NCBI RefSeq assembly: GCF_910592395.1
Contig: NC_088320.1
Span: 14,818,501 to 14,882,500, forward strand
DNA length: 64,000 nt
Origin: Lineus longissimus
Lineage: Eukaryota; Nemertea; Pilidiophora; Heteronemertea; Lineidae
Direction: 5' to 3'
Of this stretch, positions 51,764-60,774 are shown piece after piece. Within the stretch, counting starts at the first letter, position 1, and each line of letters begins with the position of its first letter. Under the pieces are notes generated by a model, which saw nothing but the letters and a program-made list of their open reading frames with translations, ran no database searches and was not told the DNA's origin. A program made the position numbers and the translations under genes.

Positions 51764-52351
51764 ATGTTAATTTCTGGTGTTACCAATTGTGGTAAGACAT
51801 ATTTTGCCCTTGACCTCTTAGAAAAGGAGTATCGGCACAAGTTCCAGAACATAGTAATTTTCTGTCCAACATATTTCAACAATAAGACATATGAAAGGAA
51901 ATGGATTTACCAAGACAAGAACGTCTACATAGTTAATCCCGAAGCTGTGGCCAGTAATTTGGACCTTGTGCTTCAGTTTGCTACTCTGACCTTTGCTGGT
52001 TCTAACACATTATTCCTCATTGATGACTGTGCTAATTTGAGAGACACAAAAAAGAAGGTGTCCGAGTTATGTAATCTTGCCTTTTCCGGCAGGCACTACA
52101 ATCTCACTGTTTGGTTACTAGTTCAGAAGTACAATTCAGTTGTTAAGGACTACAGAGAGAACATAAGAATTTTAGTATTATTTTTTAATAAGGATGAATC
52201 AGCCATGAAATATGCCTTAGAAGAAAACAGTGTTATTCCTAAGGAGAAAAGACAGTACTACATAGAAGAACTTAAGATGAAAAAAGGATCAAAACTGATC
52301 ATTAGACTACAACATCCATTTGGATTTACTCTTTCCCATCAAAAATCTTAG
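51764..52351 (+). CDS. ATP: Genome-packaging ATPase (FtsK/HerA, A32-like), possibly N-terminally shortened (195 aa)
   Basis: Walker A GVTNCGKT at residues 5-12 and Walker B LFLIDDC at 83-89, followed by FSGRHYNLTVWLLVQ, which fits the sensor region of Polinton and giant-virus packaging ATPases. It would pump element DNA into capsids. The start ATG lies only four residues before Walker A; upstream codons remain open for seven triplets before a stop. It is divergent from the integrase, with three bases between the frames. Either a few residues are lost or the ATG is genuine. Confidence 0.88.
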   Translation: MLISGVTNCGKTYFALDLLEKEYRHKFQNIVIFCPTYFNNKTYERKWIYQDKNVYIVNPEAVASNLDLVLQFATLTFAGSNTLFLIDDCANLRDTKKKVSELCNLAFSGRHYNLTVWLLVQKYNSVVKDYRENIRILVLFFNKDESAMKYALEENSVIPKEKRQYYIEELKMKKGSKLIIRLQHPFGFTLSHQKS

Positions 52352-52806
52352 TCCCGCTTCTCATCAGTGGTCTTAGTCTTTCTAACCCTAGTAAAATAAT
52401 AAATAATTAACCCTAAACCACTAAGTCCTAGGATAATCCATAGGTACTCGTATTTCTTCATTTCATCACTAGGTTGGTAGTAATCACTTAATTGTGGTCG
52501 CTGAGGTAGTACAATAGTTCTTTCTGGATGTAAATGATTGTAAACAGTAAGTGCTGAATCAGTATTGTTAAAATCAATAGAAGCGTCTCTTTCTCTCTTT
52601 AATTCAAGATTAACGAAGTCAATGGTACTTTTCCTATGCTCCTCCCATTCGGTTGAAGCTTTTTGTAATTGCTCTTGAGCCAAATCATGTCTTTTCACTT
52701 CAGTCTCATAGCCATTCTTGTCTAGTTTTTTAAAAAGGTAACCGGATCCAGTGAATGCTAATCCATTGATTATTGCAGATCCAAATAACATGCCAATGCC
52801 AGCCAT
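52348..52806 (-). CDS. Polinton two-helix membrane protein (152 aa)
   Basis: N-terminal hydrophobic segment (IGMLFGSAIINGLAFTGSGYLF), a helical charged middle (KRHDLAQEQLQKASTEWEEH), and a C-terminal membrane helix (YLWIILGLSGLGLIIYYF) with basic tail. The middle resembles hypothetical proteins I recall from other Polintons. Convergent with and overlapping the ATPase stop by 4 bp. Confidence 0.72.
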   Translation of the reverse strand: MAGIGMLFGSAIINGLAFTGSGYLFKKLDKNGYETEVKRHDLAQEQLQKASTEWEEHRKSTIDFVNLELKRERDASIDFNNTDSALTVYNHLHPERTIVLPQRPQLSDYYQPSDEMKKYEYLWIILGLSGLGLIIYYFTRVRKTKTTDEKRD

Positions 52807-52828
52807 TTAATTCCAATGAATTTTAATT

Positions 52829-53596
52829 TCAATGATGTGTCCCTGAGAGCATAGCTCGAGTTAATACCAATTGGTACTGTACATTATGACCATTAAGATC
52901 GATGATTTCACCTTTTTCATCAGTTAAGCGAATATTCAGCTTATTGAATCTTGGTTTACAGGGAATTGCTATTGGTTTCTCAAATGTGTATGCTATTAAA
53001 TCCCCAAAATTAGCTTCCTTTATTGGTCTTGTGGTTAGCACATCAGATGCTTCACCATTACTTAATACACTATTAGATTCGATTATGTCACAGTGAAAAA
53101 CAAAATGGTTAATTGGTCTAAAATTGATGGGTTTCTCGCTTACAACATCATCCTTACTTTTATTGTCTAAAGGGTAAGGCCATTCTGATTTCATGCCAAA
53201 TAATTCATTACTTTTACCAATAAAATAGATCTGATAATGCGCCTCATTTTTTCTCTTTAGGAAGTGTAAGATGGCCTTACCTGTTGGTTCTTCAAGGTCA
53301 AATCTGACAGCACCTCTACTCATACTATTTTCTTTCAACTTATCCGCAAATACTTTTGAAAAGCTCTGTAGGTCATAGAGACCATCTGGTAGCGTAATCT
53401 CTGCCACATCAAACCCCTTAACTTTGATTCGGTTATTCTCCCTGGCTGCACTTATGTTGTAGAATGTACAAGGTATTACTGCAAAAGTTAAAGTGATGCT
53501 ACATGCATCCTGAATTTCAGTCTTGAGATTGACTGTTAAATCACTTGAACTCTGATCTGGATAGTCACTTGAATCTATGTTCATTACAGTAACCAT
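52829..53596 (-). CDS. Minor capsid (penton-like, PX) protein (255 aa)
   Basis: Single jelly-roll type: IQDACSITLTFAVIPCTFYNI near the start and FNKLNIRLTDEKGEIIDLNG near the end are the usual opening and closing strands of Polinton penton proteins. It would occupy capsid vertices. The last residues (LTRAMLSG) come from a twin-hairpin repeat at 52837-52862. Lies between the two-helix protein and the major capsid cluster on the same strand. Confidence 0.82.
   Translation of the reverse strand: MVTVMNIDSSDYPDQSSSDLTVNLKTEIQDACSITLTFAVIPCTFYNISAARENNRIKVKGFDVAEITLPDGLYDLQSFSKVFADKLKENSMSRGAVRFDLEEPTGKAILHFLKRKNEAHYQIYFIGKSNELFGMKSEWPYPLDNKSKDDVVSEKPINFRPINHFVFHCDIIESNSVLSNGEASDVLTTRPIKEANFGDLIAYTFEKPIAIPCKPRFNKLNIRLTDEKGEIIDLNGHNVQYQLVLTRAMLSGTHH
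52837..52862. repeat. Twin-hairpin repeat at end of penton gene
   Basis: GAGCATAGCTC hairpin intact, first hairpin truncated; supplies the last coding residues. A further decayed GAACTTTGTTC copy lies near 53949-53959, between genes. Confidence 0.7.
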
Positions 53597-53653
53597 TTAC
53601 TTAAGCAAATTTTCGTTTTCAAATTTAGCTTTTATCAAATAAGTAAATTATTC

Positions 53654-53890
53654 TTACTTCATAATATTTCTGGGTAGGATTCCTTGATCGTAAAGGTACT
53701 CTAATGTTCCATTACTAATAGCTACAGTTCCTCCCAGTTTAAGAATTTCCTCTAGGTCGGCCTGACTTGGGGGACCAATATTGATTCTCAAGAACCTTTT
53801 CAGTAACATAGAGTAACCAATTGTTGTTGATGCCAACAGTAAACTTTGATACAGTGTATTTATGATATCTTTCTTTCCTGGTGTATCCAT
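53654..53890 (-). CDS. Small Polinton protein (78 aa)
   Basis: One moderately hydrophobic helix (TLYQSLLLASTTIGYSMLL) followed by a basic and then a mixed region; no family recognised. Same strand and tight spacing to the capsid genes on both sides. Confidence 0.55.
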   Translation of the reverse strand: MDTPGKKDIINTLYQSLLLASTTIGYSMLLKRFLRINIGPPSQADLEEILKLGGTVAISNGTLEYLYDQGILPRNIMK

Positions 53891-53968
53891 TTAATTACTT
53901 AGAAAATCACTAGTAAAACTCATTTATCTAGTATTCAGTGCTGGAGCGAACTTTGTTCTTGCAGCACC

Positions 53969-55225
53969 TCAGTGCTGGAGTGAAGCAATCTGAGAATTCT
54001 GGATGTTTACCTGGGCGTCAGAAACCACGAATATGTGCATTTTGTATGGTCCTTTTCCAGATTTATTTGTAATAGATAATTGAATACCATCTTTTGTGTT
54101 CTGGAGCTTCTTTCCTGATCCGTGAAGGCGATTATCTTCAGAAGTTCTCAGGTCCAACCATAAACCATAGTGATTAGAATCACCATAGTATTTCTCCATG
54201 GTCATGTTACAATCATGAGTTTTCTTCAAATCTTCAGACATAAAATGTTTCTTGATCTCCTCCCATTGATCCATCATTCTCATTCCTTCTGGGAACACCT
54301 GATTGGCAACACCCTCTATTGTGATCTGCACTTTACTTATGTTAGGGTTTTCAAACTTCTCTGAATCTCTAGCTCCATCTACATAGTCAGACACAAATAG
54401 TAATAATAATCCTTTAATAGACATTCTTGGAAAGTTGATGTTCTCATTAATTAGTGTTTCATTAGCAGTAACATTGACTGTCTTAAAATGGTCTACCCAA
54501 TCATAAAATATTGAGAATCCAGAATTGTACTTGTTACTCAATTGACTAGCAATCATTTTGTTGGTTACGGTATCATATTCAAAACAAATATTCTCTAGTT
54601 TGTAGCCCATGCTAGCTGTGGTTGTGGTGACTATGATTTCCTCCTTTGGTGCTAAAGTTATTTCAATGATAACATCTTCTTGAATTGGAAACTTGTAAAA
54701 TGGAGCATGATGATGGAATAGTTCAAAATCTAATGGTATTTTGTACTTCTTGTCAAACACTTTCTTTAAAGTCTTTTCATTAGCTGTTTCTCCAGTGACA
54801 TCAGCTTCAGCGACTCCTGATCTTAATTCTCTAAGATTTTTTGACTGAATACCCTGAAAAACTCTATCATTTCTTTCTTCTTCTGTAAACCACAGATCTT
54901 TAAATGTAGAATAATGACTGTATTCGTCAAGGTCAAATATCTGCTCTGTTCCCCACTTAACCACCATCTTTGAAATCAGGTTTCTACCAAGATTATTTAC
55001 AACACTATTTTTAGAATCACCAGAAATGGTTACATCAGCAGACAGATAAAGAGATTTAGGTACAAAGAATGTATTCTCTCGCAATGCAGGTATTCTAACA
55101 TACAGTGTTTCTTTGGGGTTAGCAGATGATGGGTTATGAGTAATGATATGATGCTGCCTCTCAGCTTTCAAACCAAGTGGAATCTTATGTGCCCTTTCGG
55201 TATTTAATAAATATCCTGTTGCCAT
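53969..55225 (-). CDS. MCP: Major capsid protein, double jelly-roll (PY) (418 aa)
   Basis: Length and pattern fit Polinton major capsid proteins: ETLYVRIPALRENTFFVPKS, then SVVNNLGRNLISKMVVKWG (the conserved NNLGR block), and MEKYYGDSNHYGLWLDLRT near the start of the last third. Capsomers of this fold build icosahedral shells. Its presence with penton-like protein and packaging ATPase implies the element can, or recently could, form particles. First gene inside the right terminal repeat. Confidence 0.9.
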   Translation of the reverse strand: MATGYLLNTERAHKIPLGLKAERQHHIITHNPSSANPKETLYVRIPALRENTFFVPKSLYLSADVTISGDSKNSVVNNLGRNLISKMVVKWGTEQIFDLDEYSHYSTFKDLWFTEEERNDRVFQGIQSKNLRELRSGVAEADVTGETANEKTLKKVFDKKYKIPLDFELFHHHAPFYKFPIQEDVIIEITLAPKEEIIVTTTTASMGYKLENICFEYDTVTNKMIASQLSNKYNSGFSIFYDWVDHFKTVNVTANETLINENINFPRMSIKGLLLLFVSDYVDGARDSEKFENPNISKVQITIEGVANQVFPEGMRMMDQWEEIKKHFMSEDLKKTHDCNMTMEKYYGDSNHYGLWLDLRTSEDNRLHGSGKKLQNTKDGIQLSITNKSGKGPYKMHIFVVSDAQVNIQNSQIASLQH

Positions 55226-55304
55226 TTTCTATATATTTACTAGTAAAATTATGTACATGCAGTGAACAGTGCCAACATCATATATCAGGTAAAATGCACG
55301 GAAA

Positions 55305-55566
55305 AAAGCTATTGACGTGTACTTTCTGTTGGAATACAGTAAGTCATGATTACATTAACCCATTGAACTCTAGTATTCCCTTACCATTTCCCTTACCATT
55401 TCATTGCAACGCTTCACTGTGAATCTAATGAATGATAGAATATATGTATTGTGGTGTCTGGTTCTTAGGGGTTTCTAAGCTAATTTGAGACAAAAAGGCC
55501 TGTAAGGGCTTTAGTTAAAATAGCTTAGAATTACCTAGATTCCTACCACCACAATACATATATTCT
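55305..55566 (-). repeat. Polinton right terminal inverted repeat
   Basis: Inverted copy of 36905-37154; outer 130 bp (55437-55566) is the terminal palindrome. Bases 55567-55572 (GACTTC) are the second copy of the target-site duplication. Confidence 0.9.
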
Positions 55567-55572
55567 GACTTC

Positions 55573-56160
55573 ATCAACGTGTTGATTATCATTGGAAACA
55601 GCGCGTTGAACCACCACCACTTACTTATACCGAAGTTCTCTCAGCCGTCTATTCATTTTTCATCCAGTCGGCCAATTTCCTATTCCAAACAAAACTCTCT
55701 GTAATTTTCTCACATCGGTTTCCAAATGAGACTCTCCGTGAAACACCTCAAATTACGTCACAATTTTCCCCCTTATTCAATAATGATCGACGTCAACACC
55801 TCCATGATGGTGAACTCGAACTCCTTTTAGCAATCGGACTACCACTGCAGATAACCACAGAATATGGATTGAAACGCAGGATAACCCTCTTCGTCATCCT
55901 ATCAGTCAATGGAACACGAGATGAGAACAGTGTGAAATGAGAACATTATTTCTGCAAACCTATTCAAAAAGTTTCGATTCAATCACACCAGATGCGTAGC
56001 TTTAAAAGCAAATATCCACCTTGCAACTGGAGAAATTACTTTATTATCGGTCTGTTGTTCGGTTTTGGTGACAAGCCATTTCACACTTCAATTAGGCCAC
56101 CTAATGAACTCTATTATTCTCTTCTAATTTATCAACGTGCTTTGACGCCGGCAGCTATAT
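55573..56160. repeat. GPCR-flanking repeat module, copy 6
   Basis: Continues unit C directly after the Polinton; near-identical to the copies at 11560 and 24081. Confidence 0.6.
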
Positions 56161-56217
56161 AGGTCTAATGATGTGAGCTAGGGGGTATTTACGGACATTT
56201 CAATGCCATATTTATTT

Positions 56218-56440
56218 TTTGTTGCATTCAAACACCTTCTCCAATGCCTGTCTAAACCGACGGCCCGTTGCACAGTACATGTAGATGAAAAACATGACAA
56301 AGCTGTTTAAATTGCTCAAAAATTATGAAATATTTAGAATACCAAAATTGGTCTAGTCGATATCGAGACTTGAAGACGATGGAATTAGTCAACGTATTTG
56401 TGACATCTCGCCTGGGAGATGTAAAATCAATACCACTGTG
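56218..56440 (-). pseudogene. GPCR C-terminal fragment (unit C)
   Basis: Same TM7/C-tail remnant as at 12176-12410. Confidence 0.7.
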
Positions 56441-56638
56441 ACAGCCGCGTTGCTTACATGTAGATCACTGAGGAGCCGTGTTCCTTCATAGAGATGTTAT
56501 GACGTTTTATTTTTCTAATACCGGAAAAATTGTATTGATGATGGTCTATTTTATTCTTATTGTCCAGATACCACATGCTATGGCTTAATTGTGAGAGAAA
56601 AGCATTTGTTTTCTGACATTCTACTCCCAAACCAGATA

Positions 56639-57673
56639 TCAGTTTTGGTTACATTTGAATACCTTTCCCAAGGCTTGTCTAAACCGTCGTCCCAACGCAC
56701 AGTAGAGGAAGAAATTAACAAAACTGTTCAAATTGCTCAAAAAATAGGAAATATCGAGAACGCCAAAATAGGCATCAGAGTCGATATCGAGACCTGAATA
56801 TGATTGAATTAATCCAAGTACTTGGGAAAGCCCGCCCGGCAGTTCTAGAATAATAAATATCACCACCACTGTTACCACTCTATGCGTAACCATCTTAATC
56901 AGTTTGGCTCGCTCTGCGTCTTTCTTGGTTAGGTGTCTAGTAGTCGCCTGATTTAGGCTCAATGATATCAAGCGAGTGAAGATTATAAGGCTCGTTATTG
57001 GTATCAATGAATTAATAATGACATGAATGACTCTAATGTAGGTGTTGCGGAAGTAATAGTTATAGTACAAAGCTGTGTACTTCCACCAGGGTAGGATCAT
57101 ACGTGAGCAAGGGTCGTAACGAAATGTCACCTCGTACGAGAGGAACAGGGGTATTCGATACAAGAAGGCGCCAAAACAGATTGCGGATAGCGAAATGTAG
57201 GCATTCCTCTTTGTGCATAAAGCTGCCGCCAACAGTGGCCTGCAGACTGCAATGAATCGCTCAGTGGCAACACAAAAAGTGGTATAGATGGATGCAGTCT
57301 TTGAAAAGAAAATCATTGTGCGGAGATAACTGTATGCGTGCGCATGAAACAAAATATACTCGAACCAAAATCCCGTATAGTAATACAAGACCTGCATTGA
57401 TTCACCAAATACTTGCGAAATCAAGACTAAACTATCGGTTACTGCTAAACCTTGTAGCAGCACAGAAGTTGATGTGTATGGCCGCTCATGTCCTATACCA
57501 ATAATAGCAAGTATATTTGCTGGAAAGCCAATTACTGCTATGATTAATGTTAATTGTACATTAACGGTGAAAACCGCCAAACCATAGAAACCAATCAAGG
57601 GATATATTGGATACAAACATGTTCCATTCTCTCTGGATATGGTGAAAGGAATGGCCTCGTTAGTTGTCGCCAT
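56639..57673 (-). CDS. Class A GPCR, copy 4, intronless (344 aa)
   Basis: Very similar to copy 1 from TM2 onward, but its N-terminus (MATTNEAIPFTISRENGTCL, then FYGLAVFTVNV) matches the broken copy 3. It may therefore be a gene-conversion mosaic. ERF and NSFVNFFLYC motifs present; intact. Confidence 0.9.
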   Translation of the reverse strand: MATTNEAIPFTISRENGTCLYPIYPLIGFYGLAVFTVNVQLTLIIAVIGFPANILAIIGIGHERPYTSTSVLLQGLAVTDSLVLISQVFGESMQVLYYYTGFWFEYILFHAHAYSYLRTMIFFSKTASIYTTFCVATERFIAVCRPLLAAALCTKRNAYISLSAICFGAFLYRIPLFLSYEVTFRYDPCSRMILPWWKYTALYYNYYFRNTYIRVIHVIINSLIPITSLIIFTRLISLSLNQATTRHLTKKDAERAKLIKMVTHRVVTVVVIFIILELPGGLSQVLGLIQSYSGLDIDSDAYFGVLDISYFLSNLNSFVNFFLYCALGRRFRQALGKVFKCNQN

Positions 57674-57739
57674 CGCAGCTGGTTTTAACCGTCAAATCTA
57701 CGTGCATGAAATATTAATTTTTATAACATCTAGTTCACC

Positions 57740-57965
57740 AGTTTGCACCCCTGGATAAAGAAGCTCTTGGTTACACGATAGACCAATTTTCTGGTTGTTA
57801 ATGCTGCATGCGTAACATTCTGTTGTGTATAAACGGCGAATAACACCAAATTATAGAAACAAATCAAGCGATGTGTGGGATACAAACATAGTCCACGCTT
57901 TATGGATGTGCTGAAATAGTGGCCTCGCCAGTTGTCACCATCGTAGATGTTTTTACCTTAAAATC
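57740..57965 (-). pseudogene. GPCR N-terminal fragment (unit C)
   Basis: Counterpart of 13681-13926, with a small deletion (CTGAAATAGTGG for CTGAAAAAAGTGG) and no long frame left. Confidence 0.6.
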
Positions 57966-58369
57966 TACGAGCAAATCATCACAATTTTATAGAAAAATTG
58001 CTACTAGCTTTGGCTGTAGTTTCCATCAGGCATTTTGACAGGTGGCTCTCTGGATAAAGAAGCTCTCGGTTCAAGTCAAGATTGATAAACTAATCTTCTG
58101 GTTGATGCTGCGTATCACTGCATTGTCGAGGTGACGTCATGATCCAGATTTATTTGGTGAATGGAATGAGAAAGACCTGACTTATTCAAACTGGTTTTTC
58201 AATGTTGCTTGAAATACCCAACTTTCATGCGGCGTCCGGTAAGCATTTCTGTTTAGGCTTATATATTGGCGACAAACTGGAGCGATTGAAGAAAAGAAAA
58301 CCCAAAGGAAATGATTTCATCAATGTATTGATTATCTTGGAAAACAAGGCATCATTATTTGCCAGATAT

Positions 58370-58830
58370 TAAACTTTGTTCCAACACTAACACCTAACGA
58401 AGTTCTCTTAGCCGTCTATTCGTTGGCAAATTTCCAATTCCTGTTGGACAGTTCGAACAAAACTCTCTGTAACTTTCTCACATCCGAACCCAATGAGACT
58501 GTCTGTGCATCAGCTGAAATTAATTGACAATATCCTCCTTTATCTCATGATATTGATCGACGTAAACATCTCCATGATGGTGAACTCGAACTCCTTTTAG
58601 CAATCGGACTACCACTGCAGAGAACCACCGAATATGGATAGAAACTTAGCATAACGCTCTTCGTCAACCTATCAGTCAATAGAACACGTAATGACAACAG
58701 TGTGAATAGAGAACATATATATTTCTGCAAACCTATTCAAAAAGTTTCAATTCAATCACAATAGATGCGTACCTTTGAAAACAAATATCCCCCTTGCAAC
58801 TGGAGAAATTGTTTTATAATATCGATGTTG
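58370..58830. repeat. GPCR-flanking repeat module, copy 7
   Basis: Same blocks as copies 2, 4 and 5, with a short deletion near 58425. Confidence 0.55.
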
Positions 58831-59708
58831 TATTCTGTTTCAGTGATACGGAACATGATATCGGTTTTGTTGAATGTTGAACAACGCCAGAAATCGAACG
58901 ATTATTGTTGGAGGCAGCTCTTCTGTGTATATTGCTTAACGGTTCATACATCACTGTAATCACCCCCCCCCCCCCCCCCACACACACCCCCACCCCTCCC
59001 CCACCCCACCGTCCCATCCTAGACCTCTAATCTTTATCCACATGTCTAAAGTTAGCACCAAGGTTACTAAACCGTTAGTAACAGCAATAGTATAACACCG
59101 TAAAGACGGAGGTTGATTCAATGTTCATTCCCAGAAGTCATTACCTTTAGGTCTCATGATTCCGGAAACGAAGCACCATATCTTTAAGTATCTAAAGCAC
59201 TTGTCCTGAAGCAAATTGAGACAAGGAACACTTACTCCTACTAAATTTGTGTCGTCAGAAGTTTTAAAATGATGTTCAGCTCTCCTGACGCCACGTTTGG
59301 TGTTCGGAAGATCACACTGACAAACTTTCGTGAAAAAAATAATTTTGCTTCACTTTAAAAACGGCAGCTTAATTGGAGTAGTGAGGGAAGATAAGTTTTT
59401 TTCTGCATGCGTCTGTTAACTACAGCTCTGGCGGTATTTATTCAGTCCAGGTTACACATAATACATTTCTGAATTGTTATCAATATCAATTAGGCGAACT
59501 TCACGCATACAGGCTGCACCAACAGTATTCAAATATTTAGGTACATAACACAATGAAAGTGATTTTAATCCTCCGAGCTGTGTTCAATCGGAAATTAAAT
59601 ACCTGATGGTATACGTATGTCAGTCCATCGTGACAAAAAGAAGTATTTGCAGACCAAAAAAACACCGCAGGGTCAATATCGGACTCGATCCGGGAAGATC
59701 ATCATCTA

Positions 59709-59797
59709 CAGGGTGGCCCAGAATTATTTTTCCCCACACAATTGGTACACAATGGAATTCTATTGTGTAACGAGGAAAATAATTCTGGGCCACCCTG
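59709..59797. mobile_element. 89-bp MITE with TA target duplication (second copy)
   Basis: Same element as 15633-15721; TA at 59707-59708 and 59798-59799. Begins CAGGGTGGCCCAGAATTATT, with a matching inverted end, so its termini are more perfect than in the first copy. Confidence 0.82.
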
Positions 59798-59949
59798 TAG
59801 ATAACCAGGGTCAGTCGTATGCTCCTTTCGCAGCTGGTAGAGTGAAATGCCCTGACGCTCAGGAAGAGAGAACGTAGAATCATGGGAATGCTTCGAATAT
59901 TTCGAATAGGTCCCGAGGAACATTGAACCCTCTTTATATCAGACCTGGA

Positions 59950-60770
59950 CGCAAGGGCGTAGCGGCAAAAAAGCGAAGCTGGCGAAACATTTATAATGGG
60001 TCACCGTCACTTATTATTGGACTTATAGCGCATTTACGGGGTTGCAACTATTTTGCTTTATAGTGTCACCAGGAAAGAAAAGCATGCGACCTAACGCCGA
60101 TCTATTTGTATAAAGTGATAATTGGAAGGTATATAGTAGGAAATATCAATAAAATAATCATTCCATGTCGTCTTTTGAGGGCATTTTTGATTGTAAAAAA
60201 TATATGTGTACGTCACCGGAGTCTCTGCAATGATAATTTTATCACATCAGTCTCGCGCAAGTAGAAGTTCTTTACCTATTAGTTCTTCACTTATTAGTCT
60301 GGCGCAAAGCCAGACGTTTTCCATTACGATTTCACTACGATGTTTGACCAGAAGGAGCAGTGCGCGAGATATGCTAATGAGCAGACTTCCCTCGCTTGAG
60401 TTTCGGAAGAATGTTCCATATCGCGCTAAGCTGACCACTGCTGACCATGACAGGCGTGCATTGGACTGGTACAGGTTGGAACTGAACATTGAATATGCTG
60501 GTGGTGACGCTTTCTGATGAGAAGTTGGTCGTGACTGATGCAGTATCCTTGGACTTGTCCACAGCATCGTTCAATCATTGCTCTCTGAGCTGGCTTGATT
60601 CTGTACTTACCCAAATACTGAGACCAAATGTCTGTTGACTGTGCTTTAAGAGAGACTGGCGCCATGTCTAGTCTCAGACACCAGACAGTCAACAGACACC
60701 AAACCCCTCAGACTCAGAAACCACAAACGACCAACCCTTCCTGCTACCTTAATAGTATAATACTTCTGGA
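59950..60770. mobile_element. 821-bp insertion flanked by CTGGA
   Basis: CTGGA occurs at 59945-59949 and 60766-60770. The other spacers read straight through (ACCTGGATAACATAAA). No terminal inverted repeats or poly-A; overlapping frames of about 100 codons on both strands resemble nothing I know. Class undetermined. Confidence 0.55.
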
Positions 60771-60774
60771 TAAC

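Larger units (their letters stand above)
36905..55566 (+). mobile_element. Complete Polinton/Maverick element (18.66 kb)
   Basis: Terminal inverted repeats of about 250-260 bp (36905-37154 and 55305-55566) begin AGAATATATG. The flanking 6-bp duplication GACTTC (36899-36904 and 55567-55572) has the length known for Polintons. Host sequence continues on both sides exactly as in the unoccupied units A (11520) and B (24050). Gene content is diagnostic: protein-primed PolB, RVE integrase with chromodomain, A32-like ATPase, double jelly-roll capsid and penton-like proteins. Nearly all reading frames are open, so the insertion is young. Missing or damaged: no recognised protease, one nonsense mutation (42672), and abutting ATPase/integrase starts. 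Confidence 0.95.
58831..60774. other. Unit C/D spacer
   Basis: No gene I can support. Poly-C tract near 58963 followed by CACACCCCCACC low complexity, the TA-flanked MITE at 59709-59797, and an 821-bp insertion (59950-60770) that breaks the spacer sequence. Confidence 0.6.

Noticed and set aside
37692-55225. Reading the compact gene cluster as a bacterial or phage operon
   Set aside because: The cluster is bounded by Polinton terminal repeats and embedded in spliced animal genes; purine-rich stretches before starts are not consistent ribosome sites.
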